Source of the DNA: Hyphomonadaceae bacterium
GTDB taxonomy: Bacteria; Pseudomonadota; Alphaproteobacteria; Rhizobiales; Hyphomicrobiaceae
Reading direction: 5' to 3'
NCBI GenBank assembly: GCA_019747815.1
Contig: JAIEQJ010000061.1
Span: forward strand, 48,608-112,607
DNA: 64,000 nucleotides
The position numbers and the translations under genes were made by a program. Positions 15,510 to 23,402 of this stretch are shown here, piece after piece (the stretch's first letter is position 1; every line of letters begins with the position of its first letter). The notes beneath the pieces are model-generated. The model ran no database searches and was not told the origin of the DNA. It saw nothing but the letters and a program-made list of their open reading frames with translations.

Positions 15510-16493
15510 ATGGCACAAGCCGCACCACCCGTCCCGACCTTTGCCAACGGCTGGCAGCAGGCCACGCGCTATCCCGATCCCGCCATCGTGGCGCTCGATC
15601 CCAGGTTCGAGAAATACTGGCTGAAGCTCGCTTGCGTGGAACGCATCGCCACCGGCTGCCGCTGGGCGGAGGGGCCGGTCTACTTCGGCGACGGGCGCTA
15701 TCTGCTGTGGAGCGACATCCCCAACAACCGCATCCTGAAGTGGGAGGAGGAGACGGGCGCGGTCGGCGTCTACCGCCGGCCCTCCAACTTCGCCAACGGC
15801 CACACGCGCGACCGCCAGGGCCGCCTCGTCGGCTGCGAGCACGGCGGGCGGCGCGTCATCCGCACGGAGTACGACGGCTCGATCACGACGCTGATGGACA
15901 GCTTCGACGGCAAGCGGCTGAACTCGCCCAACGACGTGGTGGTGAAATCCGACGGCTCGATCTGGTTCACCGATCCCATATTCGGCATCCTGGGCGACTA
16001 CGAGGGCTACAAGGCGGAACCCGAAGTCGACGCCAACGTCTATCGCCTCGATCCCGAAACGGGGAACGCCAGCATCGTGGCGGAAGGCGTGCTGGGGCCC
16101 AACGGGCTGTGCTTCTCGCCCGATGAGAAGCTGCTCTATATCGTCGAGAGCCGCGGCGTGCCGAACCGCAAGATCCTGGCCTACGACGTGACTGACGGCG
16201 GCCGCCGCATCGCCAACAAGCGCGTGCTGATCGATGCCGGCCCCGGCGGCACGCCCGACGGCCTGCGCTGCGATCTCGACGGCAATTTGTGGTGCGGCTG
16301 GGGCATGGGCTCGCCCGACCTCGACGGCGTGCTGGTGTTTGCCCCCGACGGCACGCCGATCGGCCGCATCGCGCTGCCCGAGCGCTGCGCCAACGTGTGC
16401 TTCGGCGGCCTGAAGCGCAACCGCCTGTTCATGGCGGCGAGCCAGTCGGTGTATGCGCTCTATGTCAATACGCAGGGGGCGCGTGGCGGCTGA
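15510..16493 (+). CDS. SMP-30/gluconolactonase/LRE-family protein
   Basis: 327 residues from the ATG at 15510; an open extension upstream is a shadow of parE. The six-bladed beta-propeller signatures are present: RWAEGPVYFGDGRYLLWSDI with its metal-binding Glu, NGHTRDRQGRLVGCEHGGRR, LNSPNDVVVKSDGSIWFTDP with the metal-binding Asn, GPNGLCFSPDEKLLYIVES, and GTPDGLRCDLDGNLWCGWGM with the catalytic Asp. These metalloenzymes hydrolyse sugar lactones such as gluconolactone or related esters. There is no signal peptide, so it should be cytoplasmic. It stands alone; no sugar dehydrogenase is adjacent. Confidence 0.92.
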   Translation: MAQAAPPVPTFANGWQQATRYPDPAIVALDPRFEKYWLKLACVERIATGCRWAEGPVYFGDGRYLLWSDIPNNRILKWEEETGAVGVYRRPSNFANGHTRDRQGRLVGCEHGGRRVIRTEYDGSITTLMDSFDGKRLNSPNDVVVKSDGSIWFTDPIFGILGDYEGYKAEPEVDANVYRLDPETGNASIVAEGVLGPNGLCFSPDEKLLYIVESRGVPNRKILAYDVTDGGRRIANKRVLIDAGPGGTPDGLRCDLDGNLWCGWGMGSPDLDGVLVFAPDGTPIGRIALPERCANVCFGGLKRNRLFMAASQSVYALYVNTQGARGG

Positions 16494-16592
16494 GGCCGGC
16501 GACAGCCGGAACCATTCAGGGCTCGAGGTGTTGAGCGCTCAGGACCGGCCTGACAGGGGCAGCTGACAGGGGGAAGGACGGGGCAGCGGGAG

Positions 16593-17099
16593 ATGCCCAT
16601 GGCACCGGCAACGAAATGGCGGCGCGCCGCACCGACCAGGAAAGCCCAAGCCTCGCGACGGAGCAGGCCATCACGCTCGAGGGCCAAATCGCAGCCCAGG
16701 GCACGCAAGAGCGCCAAGCCCGGCACGGGCGGCGGCGCGTTCTTTCACGTCGAGGTGCGGCCGAAGACCGGGCTCAAGACCTTGCGCACGCACGATATCG
16801 GCGATCCGGGCGGCATCGAGCGCGTGGCCGGCAGGGGCGCCAGCGGCTCGTGGAGCACGGTGACGTGGCTGATCAGCAAGGCGCTCGCGCACCGCGAGGG
16901 CGACCGGTTGGTCGCCGATACGACGGATGCGCGCAACCTGCTGCGCACGCTGGGAGCACAGCCCAGACATGTGCGCGGCGACCGCTTCACGGCCAAGGAT
17001 CGCCGCAACGTGCCGGAGCGAAGCAAACCCGCACCGGCGCCGAAGCGGGCGGAACGGCGGAATATCAAGAAGGCCCAGGCGGCGAGGAGAAGAGGGTGA
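16593..17099 (+). CDS. Basic conserved hypothetical protein, 168 residues
   Basis: Very basic N-terminus (residues 1-45, with many Arg/Lys/Ser/Pro) followed by a compact domain from about residue 48: FFHVEVRPKTGLKTLRTHDI, GSWSTVTWLISKALAH, GDRLVADTTDARNLLRTLG, then a charged tail NIKKAQAARRRG. The tail and the alternation of hydrophobics look like a genuine folded small protein, and Lys/Arg-rich ends suggest nucleic-acid or acidic-partner contact. I recognise no named family. An ATG at 16599 is an alternative start. Both flanks are intergenic. Confidence 0.65.
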   Translation: MPMAPATKWRRAAPTRKAQASRRSRPSRSRAKSQPRARKSAKPGTGGGAFFHVEVRPKTGLKTLRTHDIGDPGGIERVAGRGASGSWSTVTWLISKALAHREGDRLVADTTDARNLLRTLGAQPRHVRGDRFTAKDRRNVPERSKPAPAPKRAERRNIKKAQAARRRG

Positions 17100-17474
17100 G
17101 ACGACACCTCAAGATCGCCCCATCAATCCCGGTCCGCCCCGAGCCGGAGATGCTCACCGGCCATGAAACGGCGAAGGCGCCAGACAAGCGTAGTTCCGCG
17201 TATCCTAGCCTGCCGAGGATGTGGCAAGGTCCGTCCGCTGCGATCACTGTGCGGTGTGGGCTTCCATACCTGCACACGCTGCCAGCCGGGACGGCCGACA
17301 ACGGCGTCAGCCTCCGGAGCGAAGCACGGATTGGGTATCTGCCCGTCGTCTGCCAGGGTTTCTACCGATAGTGTCCCAGGCACGCGCATCGTGTCCTCCC
17401 TCGTAGAGGGTGAGCCATGTCCTCGCCGCAACCGACATGGCCCCTGCTCTCACGCTTGCGATCAGGAGGACACG
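17100..17474. other. Intergenic region, no gene recognised
   Basis: 375 bp without a convincing gene. Reading frames through it are open on both strands, but none has a plausible start, a domain or normal codon use. It ends with the AGGAGGA ribosome-binding site (17464-17470) of the DUF1254 gene and must contain its promoter. Nothing else is identifiable. Confidence 0.5.
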
Positions 17475-18947
17475 ATGAATGTCATAAGCGGGCTCGCCCG
17501 TCGTGCAGCTACGGCTCTCGCCGTTGTGTTGTCACTGGCATCAGCGTCGATGCTGATCACGGCGCAAGCACAGCAGCCCGCTCGCACAACCGCCAGCTCG
17601 CCGTCGACCTCCTCGGAGGAGGCAAAGGCCATCGCCCAGGAAGCGTATATCTACCTCTACCCACTGATCCTGATGGACGTGACGCGCAAGCAGCTGATCA
17701 ATCTTGACCCGAAGAGCAGTGCAATGGGCGGGCCTGCCAACACGTTCACTCACGTTCGCACCTTCCCGACCGCCGCAATGAGGACGGTGGTACGGCCGAA
17801 TTTCGATACGCTCTATTCCAGCGCGTGGCTCGATCTGAACGGTGGTCCGATCGTAGTGTCAACGGCGGATACCGGCGGCCGCTTCTTTATGCTGCCGATG
17901 CTCGACCTATGGAGCGACGTTTTCGCGGTGCCGGGCAAGCGGACGAACGGCACAGGCGCGGCGAACTTTGCCCTGGTGCCACCGGGCTGGACCGGAACTC
18001 TACCGCAGGGCGTTGAGCGCATCGACGCGCCCACGCGATATGTCTGGATCATCGGGCGGACCCAGACCAACGGGGTGGGGGACTATGATGCCGTCCACAA
18101 GGTGCAGGATGGCTACAAGCTCACACCTCTTGCCGATTGGGGGAAGACCCCGCGCAAAGTCGCACAGAAGATCGACACCGCCGTCGACACCAAGACCGAG
18201 CCCATGCGGCAGGTCAACGAGATGCCGGCCGTCGACTATTTCGGGTACGGCGCCGAGCTGATGAAACAGAATCCTCCGCATGTCACCGACTGGTCGATCG
18301 TTGCGCGGATGAAGCGCATCGGCCTCGAACCGGGCAAGAGCTTCAACGCGGGCGAAGTGAGCGCCGACGTGCTCGCGCAAGGTGCTGCCGCCGGCCTCAA
18401 GCTCATGCGGGACAAGGCCCCTACGATTGCCCGCGTCACCAACGGCTGGCAGATGAACACCGACACGATGGGCGTGTATGGAAACTATTACCTTAAACGG
18501 GCCATCGTCGCCCTCGCCGGCCTCGGCGCCAACCAGCCCGAGGACGCGATCTATCCGCTCAATGTCACCGACGCCGACGGCAGGCCCGTCATGGCTGAAA
18601 ACAACTATGTCCTGCATTTCAGCAAGGACGAGCTCCCGCCGGTGGGGGCCTTCTGGTCACTGACGATGTACGATGCGGAGGGCTTTCAGATTGCGAACCC
18701 GCTCAACCGGTTTGCGATCGGGGACCGCGACGCGCTGAAATTCAATCCAGACGGCTCCCTCGATCTGTATATCCAGCATGAGAACCCCGGCCCCGACAAG
18801 GAATCGAACTGGCTGCCAGCGCCGAAGAGCGGGCAACTCGGATTGACGCTGCGGCTCTATGCACCGAAGCCGCAAGTCACGGAGGGCCGCTGGAACCCGC
18901 CAGCCATCAAACGCCAACCGGCCGCGGGCGGACGCGCCCTTCAATAG
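17475..18947 (+). CDS. Exported DUF1254/DUF1214 domain protein
   Basis: 490 residues. AGGAGGA five bases before the ATG fixes the start, and the N-terminus is a signal peptide (RRAATALAVVLSLASASMLI, cleavage near AQAQQ), so it is periplasmic. The DUF1254 part covers about residues 45-180 (EAYIYLYPLILMDVTRKQ, PNFDTLYSSAWLDL, FFMLPMLDLWSDVF) and the DUF1214 part the C-terminal 120 residues (NYVLHFSKDELPPVGAFWSL, IGDRDALKFNPDGSLDLYIQ). These two domains always occur together in this family; the biochemical function is not established. It is a stand-alone gene. Confidence 0.9.
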   Translation: MNVISGLARRAATALAVVLSLASASMLITAQAQQPARTTASSPSTSSEEAKAIAQEAYIYLYPLILMDVTRKQLINLDPKSSAMGGPANTFTHVRTFPTAAMRTVVRPNFDTLYSSAWLDLNGGPIVVSTADTGGRFFMLPMLDLWSDVFAVPGKRTNGTGAANFALVPPGWTGTLPQGVERIDAPTRYVWIIGRTQTNGVGDYDAVHKVQDGYKLTPLADWGKTPRKVAQKIDTAVDTKTEPMRQVNEMPAVDYFGYGAELMKQNPPHVTDWSIVARMKRIGLEPGKSFNAGEVSADVLAQGAAAGLKLMRDKAPTIARVTNGWQMNTDTMGVYGNYYLKRAIVALAGLGANQPEDAIYPLNVTDADGRPVMAENNYVLHFSKDELPPVGAFWSLTMYDAEGFQIANPLNRFAIGDRDALKFNPDGSLDLYIQHENPGPDKESNWLPAPKSGQLGLTLRLYAPKPQVTEGRWNPPAIKRQPAAGGRALQ

Positions 18948-19095
18948 GAAAGCCCGCGTCGCCGATTGCCGCTCCCTTGGTCCTACAGGGACGCCCATTG
19001 CGCGACCCGTTAGGTCTGCTCGGGCTCACGCACTGCTGCTCAAAGCCTTGAGATCAGCGAGCAAGTTGCATCGGATGAACCCTGCGGCCCGACGA

Positions 19096-19650
19096 TCAAG
19101 GGGCTGCGGCGCTCGCCCGGGCCGATGCCTGCGGGGCCTCGGCGCCCGTGTTGCCTCCGCTGCCGTTCGCTCTCTTGCCTTCCGCCGCCTTGGCTTGCAG
19201 CTGCTTGACGGCCTGGGTGGTCACATCCTCGTTTGGCATCACCTCCCGCCGGCACGACTTCCCCTCGAAGCTGGCGCCCTCATCGATCGCCAGCGCCTTG
19301 TGGAAGATGTCGCCTTCAACGCACGCCGTATCCTGCAGAACGACGCGATTGGCGCGAATCATGCCTTTGACCTTGCCGCGCACGACGGCCTCCTCGGCGA
19401 CAATGTCCCCGGTGATCTCAGACTCCTTGCCGATGACGAGGCGCACACAGTGCACGTCGCCGCAGACCTTTCCCTCGATCTGAACGTCGCCCTCACTGCG
19501 CAGATTGCCGCTGATCGTGACCCAGGCATCGATCACGGTCTGCACCGACCTCCCCGGCGCCGTCTTGCCCGCCGAGCGCTGAAGTGCGGGTGGCTGGAGA
19601 TTGATCGGAACGTCGCGCTCGTTGCTTTCCGGCTTGTTGGTGAACAGCAT
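19096..19650 (-). CDS. Bactofilin-family protein
   Basis: 184 residues from the ATG at 19650; further upstream in-frame ATGs add a low-complexity segment and are less likely. The central part (about residues 38-135) is the bactofilin beta-helix, made of short strand repeats with hydrophobic periodicity: WVTISGNLRSEGDVQIEGKV, VIGKESEITGDIVAEEAVV, GKVKGMIRANRVVLQD, ACVEGDIFHKALAIDEGA. Flanking tails are Pro- and Ala/Gly-rich, as usual. Bactofilins polymerise without nucleotide and position envelope enzymes, for example in stalk or cell-shape control. No M23 peptidase, a common partner, is next to it. Confidence 0.93.
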   Translation of the reverse strand: MLFTNKPESNERDVPINLQPPALQRSAGKTAPGRSVQTVIDAWVTISGNLRSEGDVQIEGKVCGDVHCVRLVIGKESEITGDIVAEEAVVRGKVKGMIRANRVVLQDTACVEGDIFHKALAIDEGASFEGKSCRREVMPNEDVTTQAVKQLQAKAAEGKRANGSGGNTGAEAPQASARASAAAP

Positions 19651-20010
19651 GTCGGGCCTCTGTGTCGATGCGATTGGGGGGCTGGGTGACGGGTTCGATG
19701 CAATGGTTCTGGCGGCGTTTGCCGAAGGCTTCATTCGGGCGGCGAATGCAGTGAGCCATCTCGGGGTGGCGGCATGATACGGCGCAGGCATTGACCGAAA
19801 TCTAATGCCGACGGGCGATCACGCCGATTGCTCAAGAATCGCCGAAACCTTCATCACCTAGTGGACCTGACGACGTGAACCTGACCACGTGAACCTGACG
19901 ACGGGGCCATCGGCCCCAACGCCCTTCGCCAGGCCCGCCGGCGACTAGGCACGCAGAGCTGCAGATACTACCATCGGCTGCACCATAGAACCGGCACGGA
20001 GGGAACGACC
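19651..20010. other. Intergenic region between bactofilin and MBL-fold genes
   Basis: 360 bp between divergent genes, so it holds both promoters. It carries a 3 x 14-bp tandem repeat (listed separately), a GGGGCCATCGGCCCC hairpin just after it (about 19902-19916) and the GGAGGG ribosome-binding site of the right-hand gene. No ORF with coding character is present. Confidence 0.5.
19861..19902. repeat. Three tandem 14-bp repeats
   Basis: Units GTGGACCTGACGAC, GTGAACCTGACCAC and GTGAACCTGACGAC follow each other without spacing, differing by two substitutions. They lie about 110-150 bp upstream of the MBL-fold gene, in a divergent promoter region. Confidence 0.8.
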
Positions 20011-20886
20011 ATGACCACCGAGATCAAGCTCGGCGAGATCATCATCCAACGGGTGGTCGAGCAGGAAGGGGCGATCTTTGCCCCGCTGGAGTTCTTCCCG
20101 ACGCTGACGCGGGAGCTGCTCGAGGAGAACCTGCCGTGGCTGGCACCGAAGTTCATCGACCCCGCGACGGGCAAGCTGATCTTGTGCGTGCAAAGCTACC
20201 TCGTGCGCACCCCGCACCACACGATCCTGATCGACTCCTGCGTCGGCAACCACAAGCCGCGACCGACGCGCCCCTTCTGGCACATGCTGGCGAGCGACCG
20301 CTACGAGAAGAACCTGGCCGCCACCGGCATCGGCGTGGGCGACATCGACTATGTGATGTGCACGCACCTGCACGTCGATCACGTCGGCTGGAACACCCGG
20401 CTGGAGAACGGGCGCTGGGTGCCGACCTTCCCGAAGGCCACGTATTTGTTCGCCGACCGCGAGCTGGCGCACTGGACGGCGCAGGAGAGGCTGGACCCAG
20501 CCAATCATCCCTGGATCACCGACTCGGTGCTGCCGATCGTGGCGGCCAAGCGCGCCGAGGTGGTCAGGAGCGATCATCACTTGAACGATCTGGTGCGGCT
20601 CGTTCCGACACCGGGGCACACCATCGACCACTTCTCGGTGCACGTGGGCCAATCCGGGCAGGACGCACTGATCACGGGCGACATGATCCATTCGCCGATC
20701 CAGGCGCGCTATCCCGAGCTCGGCATGCGCGCCGACCATGATTCCAAGCAGGCGGGCCTCTCCCGGCGCACGGTGTTCGAGCGCTTCTGCGACAGCTCCA
20801 CGTTGATGTGCATGGCGCATTTCCCCTCGCCCTCGATCGGGCGCGTCGCCCGCTGGGGAGAGGGCTTCAAGTTCGTCTCGGCCTGA
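20011..20886 (+). CDS. MBL-fold metallo-hydrolase
   Basis: 291 residues, start fixed by GGAGGG eight bases upstream. The metallo-beta-lactamase signature THLHVDHVGWNT (about residues 112-123) supplies the HxHxDH dinuclear metal ligands; further ligands are the His of PTPGHTIDHFSVH and the Asp of LITGDMIHSP. The overall layout, without the extra domains of glyoxalase II or RNase J, resembles lactonase-like MBL proteins (AHL lactonase AiiA relatives), but the substrate cannot be read from the sequence. Cytoplasmic: no signal peptide. A REP-like palindrome follows its stop. Confidence 0.9.
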   Translation: MTTEIKLGEIIIQRVVEQEGAIFAPLEFFPTLTRELLEENLPWLAPKFIDPATGKLILCVQSYLVRTPHHTILIDSCVGNHKPRPTRPFWHMLASDRYEKNLAATGIGVGDIDYVMCTHLHVDHVGWNTRLENGRWVPTFPKATYLFADRELAHWTAQERLDPANHPWITDSVLPIVAAKRAEVVRSDHHLNDLVRLVPTPGHTIDHFSVHVGQSGQDALITGDMIHSPIQARYPELGMRADHDSKQAGLSRRTVFERFCDSSTLMCMAHFPSPSIGRVARWGEGFKFVSA

Positions 20887-20920
20887 GACGCATCCAAGGC
20901 CAGGCGCTGCGGCTTTGGCC

Positions 20921-20962
20921 CTGGGTCCCGGATATTCGCCTGCGGCGAATTCCGGGATGACA
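20921..20962. repeat. REP-like palindromic repeat, copy 2
   Basis: CTGGGTCCCGGATATTCGCC, then its complementary half TGCGGCGAATTCCGGGATGA. Same family as 3097-3137 and 37401-37442. Position 35 bp after the MBL-fold stop suits a role in transcript 3'-end stability. Confidence 0.8.
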
Positions 20963-21096
20963 GCCTGCGCCCCACGCGGCCCGCCATTGCGCGCGGCCGT
21001 TGCGTCTCCTGCGATCTGTTTGCCATCAACCGAGGCTGCAAGTACGGTGGCGCCGCGTTCGGGGTGCGCGTTTCACCTGCGGGGATTTTTTCGACC

Positions 21097-21957
21097 ATGA
21101 CGACCGGTATCTCCGACCCACTCGCCGGCCTGCTCGGCAGCCAACGGCTGACCGCCGTCGTCGACATCGGGGCGAACCCGATCGACGGCGAGCCGCCCTA
21201 CAAGAGGATGCTCGCCAAGCGCCTGTGCACGCTGGTCGGCTTCGAGCCGCAGGCCGACGCGCTGGCCAGGCTCAACGGCGGCAAGAGCGATCTGGAAACG
21301 TATCTGCCCTACGCCGTGGGCGATGGCACGCGAGGCACGCTCAAGGTCTGCCAGGCCCCCGGCATGACGAGCCTCTTCACGCCCGAGCCGCGCATCCTCA
21401 ACCTGTTCCCAGGTTTTGCGCATTTCGGCAGGGTGGTGCAGGAACTGGAGGTGGAGACGCACACCCTGGACAGCATCGCCGAGATCGGCCGGCTCGATCT
21501 TCTCAAGATCGATGTCCAGGGCGGCGAGCTCAGCATTTTTCGCAATGGCAAAGCGCGCCTCGGCTCCGCCGTGGCTGTGCAGACCGAGGTGTCGTTCATG
21601 CCCCTGTACACGGGCCAGCCCGTGTTTGGCGACATCGATCTGGCCTTGCGGGCGCTCGGCTTCGTGCCGCACATGTTCGCGCACATCAACAAGAGGATGA
21701 TTTTGCCGCTGCACAACGCGGAGAACCCCTATTCCGCGATGAACCAGCTGCTGGAGGCGGACGTGGTCTACGTGCGCGATTTCAGCAATCCCGACAAGAT
21801 GAGCGATGAGCAGCTCAAGCACCTGGCCCTGATTGCGCATCATTGCTACGGGTCTTACGATCTGGCGACGAACTGCATCCATCACCTGATGCTGCGGGGC
21901 TCGCTGCAATCCGACGCGGTCGAGCGCTACCTGGCGATCCTCAAGGGTGCAGCCTGA
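21097..21957 (+). CDS. FkbM-family methyltransferase
   Basis: 286 residues from the ATG at 21097; the frame is open 33 bp further up but without a better start. SAM-binding motif I is VVDIGANPIDGE (about residues 18-29) and the acidic end of strand 2 is LVGFEPQADALARL. The FkbM hallmark, DLLKIDVQGGELSIFRNGK, follows at about residues 135-153. FkbM enzymes O-methylate sugars or polyketides; which acceptor is used here is unknown. The C-terminal region (MFAHINKRMILPLHNAENPY, ALIAHHCYGSYDLATNCIHH) is typical of FkbM proteins in glycan and methylotroph clusters. The GST gene follows 24 bp later. Confidence 0.88.
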   Translation: MTTGISDPLAGLLGSQRLTAVVDIGANPIDGEPPYKRMLAKRLCTLVGFEPQADALARLNGGKSDLETYLPYAVGDGTRGTLKVCQAPGMTSLFTPEPRILNLFPGFAHFGRVVQELEVETHTLDSIAEIGRLDLLKIDVQGGELSIFRNGKARLGSAVAVQTEVSFMPLYTGQPVFGDIDLALRALGFVPHMFAHINKRMILPLHNAENPYSAMNQLLEADVVYVRDFSNPDKMSDEQLKHLALIAHHCYGSYDLATNCIHHLMLRGSLQSDAVERYLAILKGAA

Positions 21958-21981
21958 CCCTCCAGCCATGAAGGACCATCA

Positions 21982-22599
21982 ATGCTGACGCTCTACTACA
22001 CTCCGGGCACCTGCTCGATTGCCCCGCGTATCGTGCTCGAGGAGAGCGGCGAGGCGTACGAGGCCAAGCGCATCGATCTCAGCCAGGGCGAGCAGAGAAC
22101 CGAGGCCTATCGCAAGATCCATCCGCAGGGCCGCGTGCCGGCGCTGGGGCTCGACGGCGGCGGCCCCCCGCTCACGGAGAACACCGCGATCCTGCCGTAT
22201 CTCGGCAAGCGCTATAAGCTGTGGCCGCTCGATCCGCTCACCGAGGCACGCGCGCTCTCGATCATCGGCTTCTTCTCATCCACCGTGCATCCAGCCCACG
22301 CGCATATCTCGCGGCCCGAGCGCTACGCCACCGATGCCTCCTACTTCCCCCACCTCCAGGAGCAGGGGCGCAAGGCGTTTCACGGCTATCTGCAGCAGAT
22401 CGACGACATGCTGGCCGGCCGGCAGTGGCTGTCGGATCAGTACTCGGTGCTCGATCCCTATGCGTTCACGTTCTACACCTGGGGCATGCGGCGCGAGCTG
22501 CCCATGGCCGAGCTCAAGCATTACAGCGCCCACAAGGACCGCATGCTGGCCCGTCCCGCCGTGCGGCGCGTGGTGGAGGTGGAAGGCATCAAGGTGTGA
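21982..22599 (+). CDS. Glutathione S-transferase family protein
   Basis: 205 residues, full length. The N-terminal thioredoxin-like domain starts MLTLYYTPGTCSIAPRIVLE, where the Cys/Ser of TCSIAP is the beta-class glutathione-activating position. The cis-Pro and glutathione-contact segment is HPQGRVPALGLDG ... LTENTAILPYLGKRY. The all-helical C-terminal domain follows. Beta-class GSTs conjugate or reduce electrophiles. Ribosome-binding AAGGA lies 7 bases upstream. The gene's 3' end is 20 bp from the first parS-like site. Confidence 0.92.
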   Translation: MLTLYYTPGTCSIAPRIVLEESGEAYEAKRIDLSQGEQRTEAYRKIHPQGRVPALGLDGGGPPLTENTAILPYLGKRYKLWPLDPLTEARALSIIGFFSSTVHPAHAHISRPERYATDASYFPHLQEQGRKAFHGYLQQIDDMLAGRQWLSDQYSVLDPYAFTFYTWGMRRELPMAELKHYSAHKDRMLARPAVRRVVEVEGIKV

Positions 22600-22618
22600 C
22601 GGCGCTGCCTCCGGCTCC

Positions 22619-22634
22619 TCATTCACGTGAAACA
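22619..22634. promoter_or_regulatory. parS-like ParB-binding site, imperfect copy
   Basis: TCATTCACGTGAAACA matches the bacterial parS consensus TGTTTCACGTGAAACA at 14 of 16 positions; the two mismatches (positions 2 and 3) are confined to one arm. It lies 34 bp centre-to-centre from the perfect copy at 22653-22668, which supports it being a real second site. Confidence 0.65.
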
Positions 22635-22652
22635 GATTAACCAAAATATTGA

Positions 22653-22668
22653 TGTTTCACGTGAAACA
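22653..22668. promoter_or_regulatory. parS: parS, ParB-binding chromosome partition site
   Basis: TGTTTCACGTGAAACA is a perfect 16-bp palindrome, identical to the parS sequence bound by chromosomal ParB in most bacteria. ParB loads here as a CTP-dependent clamp, recruits SMC and interacts with ParA to segregate the origin region. Sites of this kind cluster near oriC, so the window is probably origin-proximal. No parA or parB gene is in the window. Confidence 0.9.
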
Positions 22669-22751
22669 TCGAGTGAGCGATTGCACAAAGGAAGGGGCCA
22701 CCTTGGGCGGCCCCTTCTGTGGCCGGCAACCAAACGCCGCCGCGATGCGGG

Positions 22752-22930
22752 CTCATGCCGGCTTTGATCCGCCGTCGGCCTCGCCGCGCAGGCGGTAGAG
22801 GTTCTGCAGCAGCGCATCGAGGCCGCCGGCGCCGCCACCGGTGTGCAGGTCGATGCGGCCGACCTTCTCCACCAGCCGTCCTTGACGATCACCTTGAACC
22901 TGAACAGCACGACACGGTCTCCAATCAAAA
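22752..22930 (-). pseudogene. Remnant of the 3' end of a gene (frameshifted)
   Basis: On the minus strand, one frame reads GDRVVLFRFKVIVKDG. After a one-base shift the next frame reads LVEKVGRIDLHTGGGAGGLD, then ALLQNLYRLRGEADGGSKPA and a stop at 22752. Both pieces have coding-like composition and no plausible start lies upstream, where a palindromic repeat (22938-22966) intervenes. I take this as an eroded C-terminus of an unidentified protein. It sits in the generally decayed stretch between the parS sites and the frameshifted gene at 23403. Confidence 0.4.
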
Positions 22931-22937
22931 TTGCTCC

Positions 22938-22966
22938 CCCTCTCCCCGTGAAGAACGGGGAGAGGG
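22938..22966. repeat. Palindromic GC repeat (CCTCTCCCCG / CGGGGAGAGG type)
   Basis: Arms CCCTCTCCCCGT and ACGGGGAGAGGG flank a GAAG loop: a strong intergenic hairpin. The same element is at 24697-24723 and, degenerate and in frame, inside coaBC at 8051-8072. Confidence 0.8.
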
Positions 22967-23092
22967 ACTGATCGTCATCCCGTCTTCTCCCTCGCATGGT
23001 TTCGGCGAAATCAAAGCGCGATCTGGGAAAGGTGTAGGCGGACCATGTGGGCACGCCGATCGCGCCTCATGGCCTGAACCCGTCCGGCCTCA

Positions 23093-23147
23093 CCTGAGCC
23101 CGTCCTGAGCCCGTCCTGAGCCCGTCCTGAGCCCGTCCTGAGCCCGT
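23093..23147. repeat. Five tandem 11-bp repeats
   Basis: Five exact copies of CCTGAGCCCGT, followed at once by CGAAGGACGG. CCTGAGCCCGTCGAAGGAC is itself half of a common REP-type element (compare 30587-30607, GTCCTTCGACAGGCTCAGGAC), so the array looks like slippage expansion of one arm. Confidence 0.9.
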
Positions 23148-23172
23148 CGAAGGACGGACCACACGCCAGGCC

Positions 23173-23237
23173 GTGGTTCGACAAGCTCACTACGGGGTGG
23201 CGCCTCGGTTGCGCGTTCGACCACGCTCACTACGGGG
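23173..23237. repeat. Two REP-type repeat copies
   Basis: GTGGTTCGACAAGCTCACTA at 23173-23192 followed by CGGGGT, and GCGTTCGACCACGCTCACTA at 23213-23232 followed by CGGGG. Together with the 11-bp array just upstream they mark this 700-bp stretch as a repeat-rich, gene-poor zone next to parS. Confidence 0.7.
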
Positions 23238-23402
23238 GGCTGGACGCGGCAGCACATGCGCCATGTTCAGCAATCAAACCAACCGTTGCCGGATGATCAC
23301 AGCCGAGGGTGCATCAGACATCAGAACGATCGACAGCCCTTGCTCAGGCAGGGAGGTTTTCGGCACAATCCGACCGCCTGCTGTATGGCGTATAGGTGCG
23401 TC

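Noticed and set aside
17163..17474. N-terminal extension of the DUF1254 protein with CxxC motifs (CRGCG, CTRC)
   Set aside because: A strong AGGAGGA and ATG at 17475 open on a proper signal peptide; the extension has no start support and would bury the signal.
23093..23147. Origin of replication iterons or DnaA boxes
   Set aside because: The 11-bp units are GC-rich, lack TTATCCACA-like sequence and are derived from a REP arm; no dnaA or AT-rich unwinding region is near.
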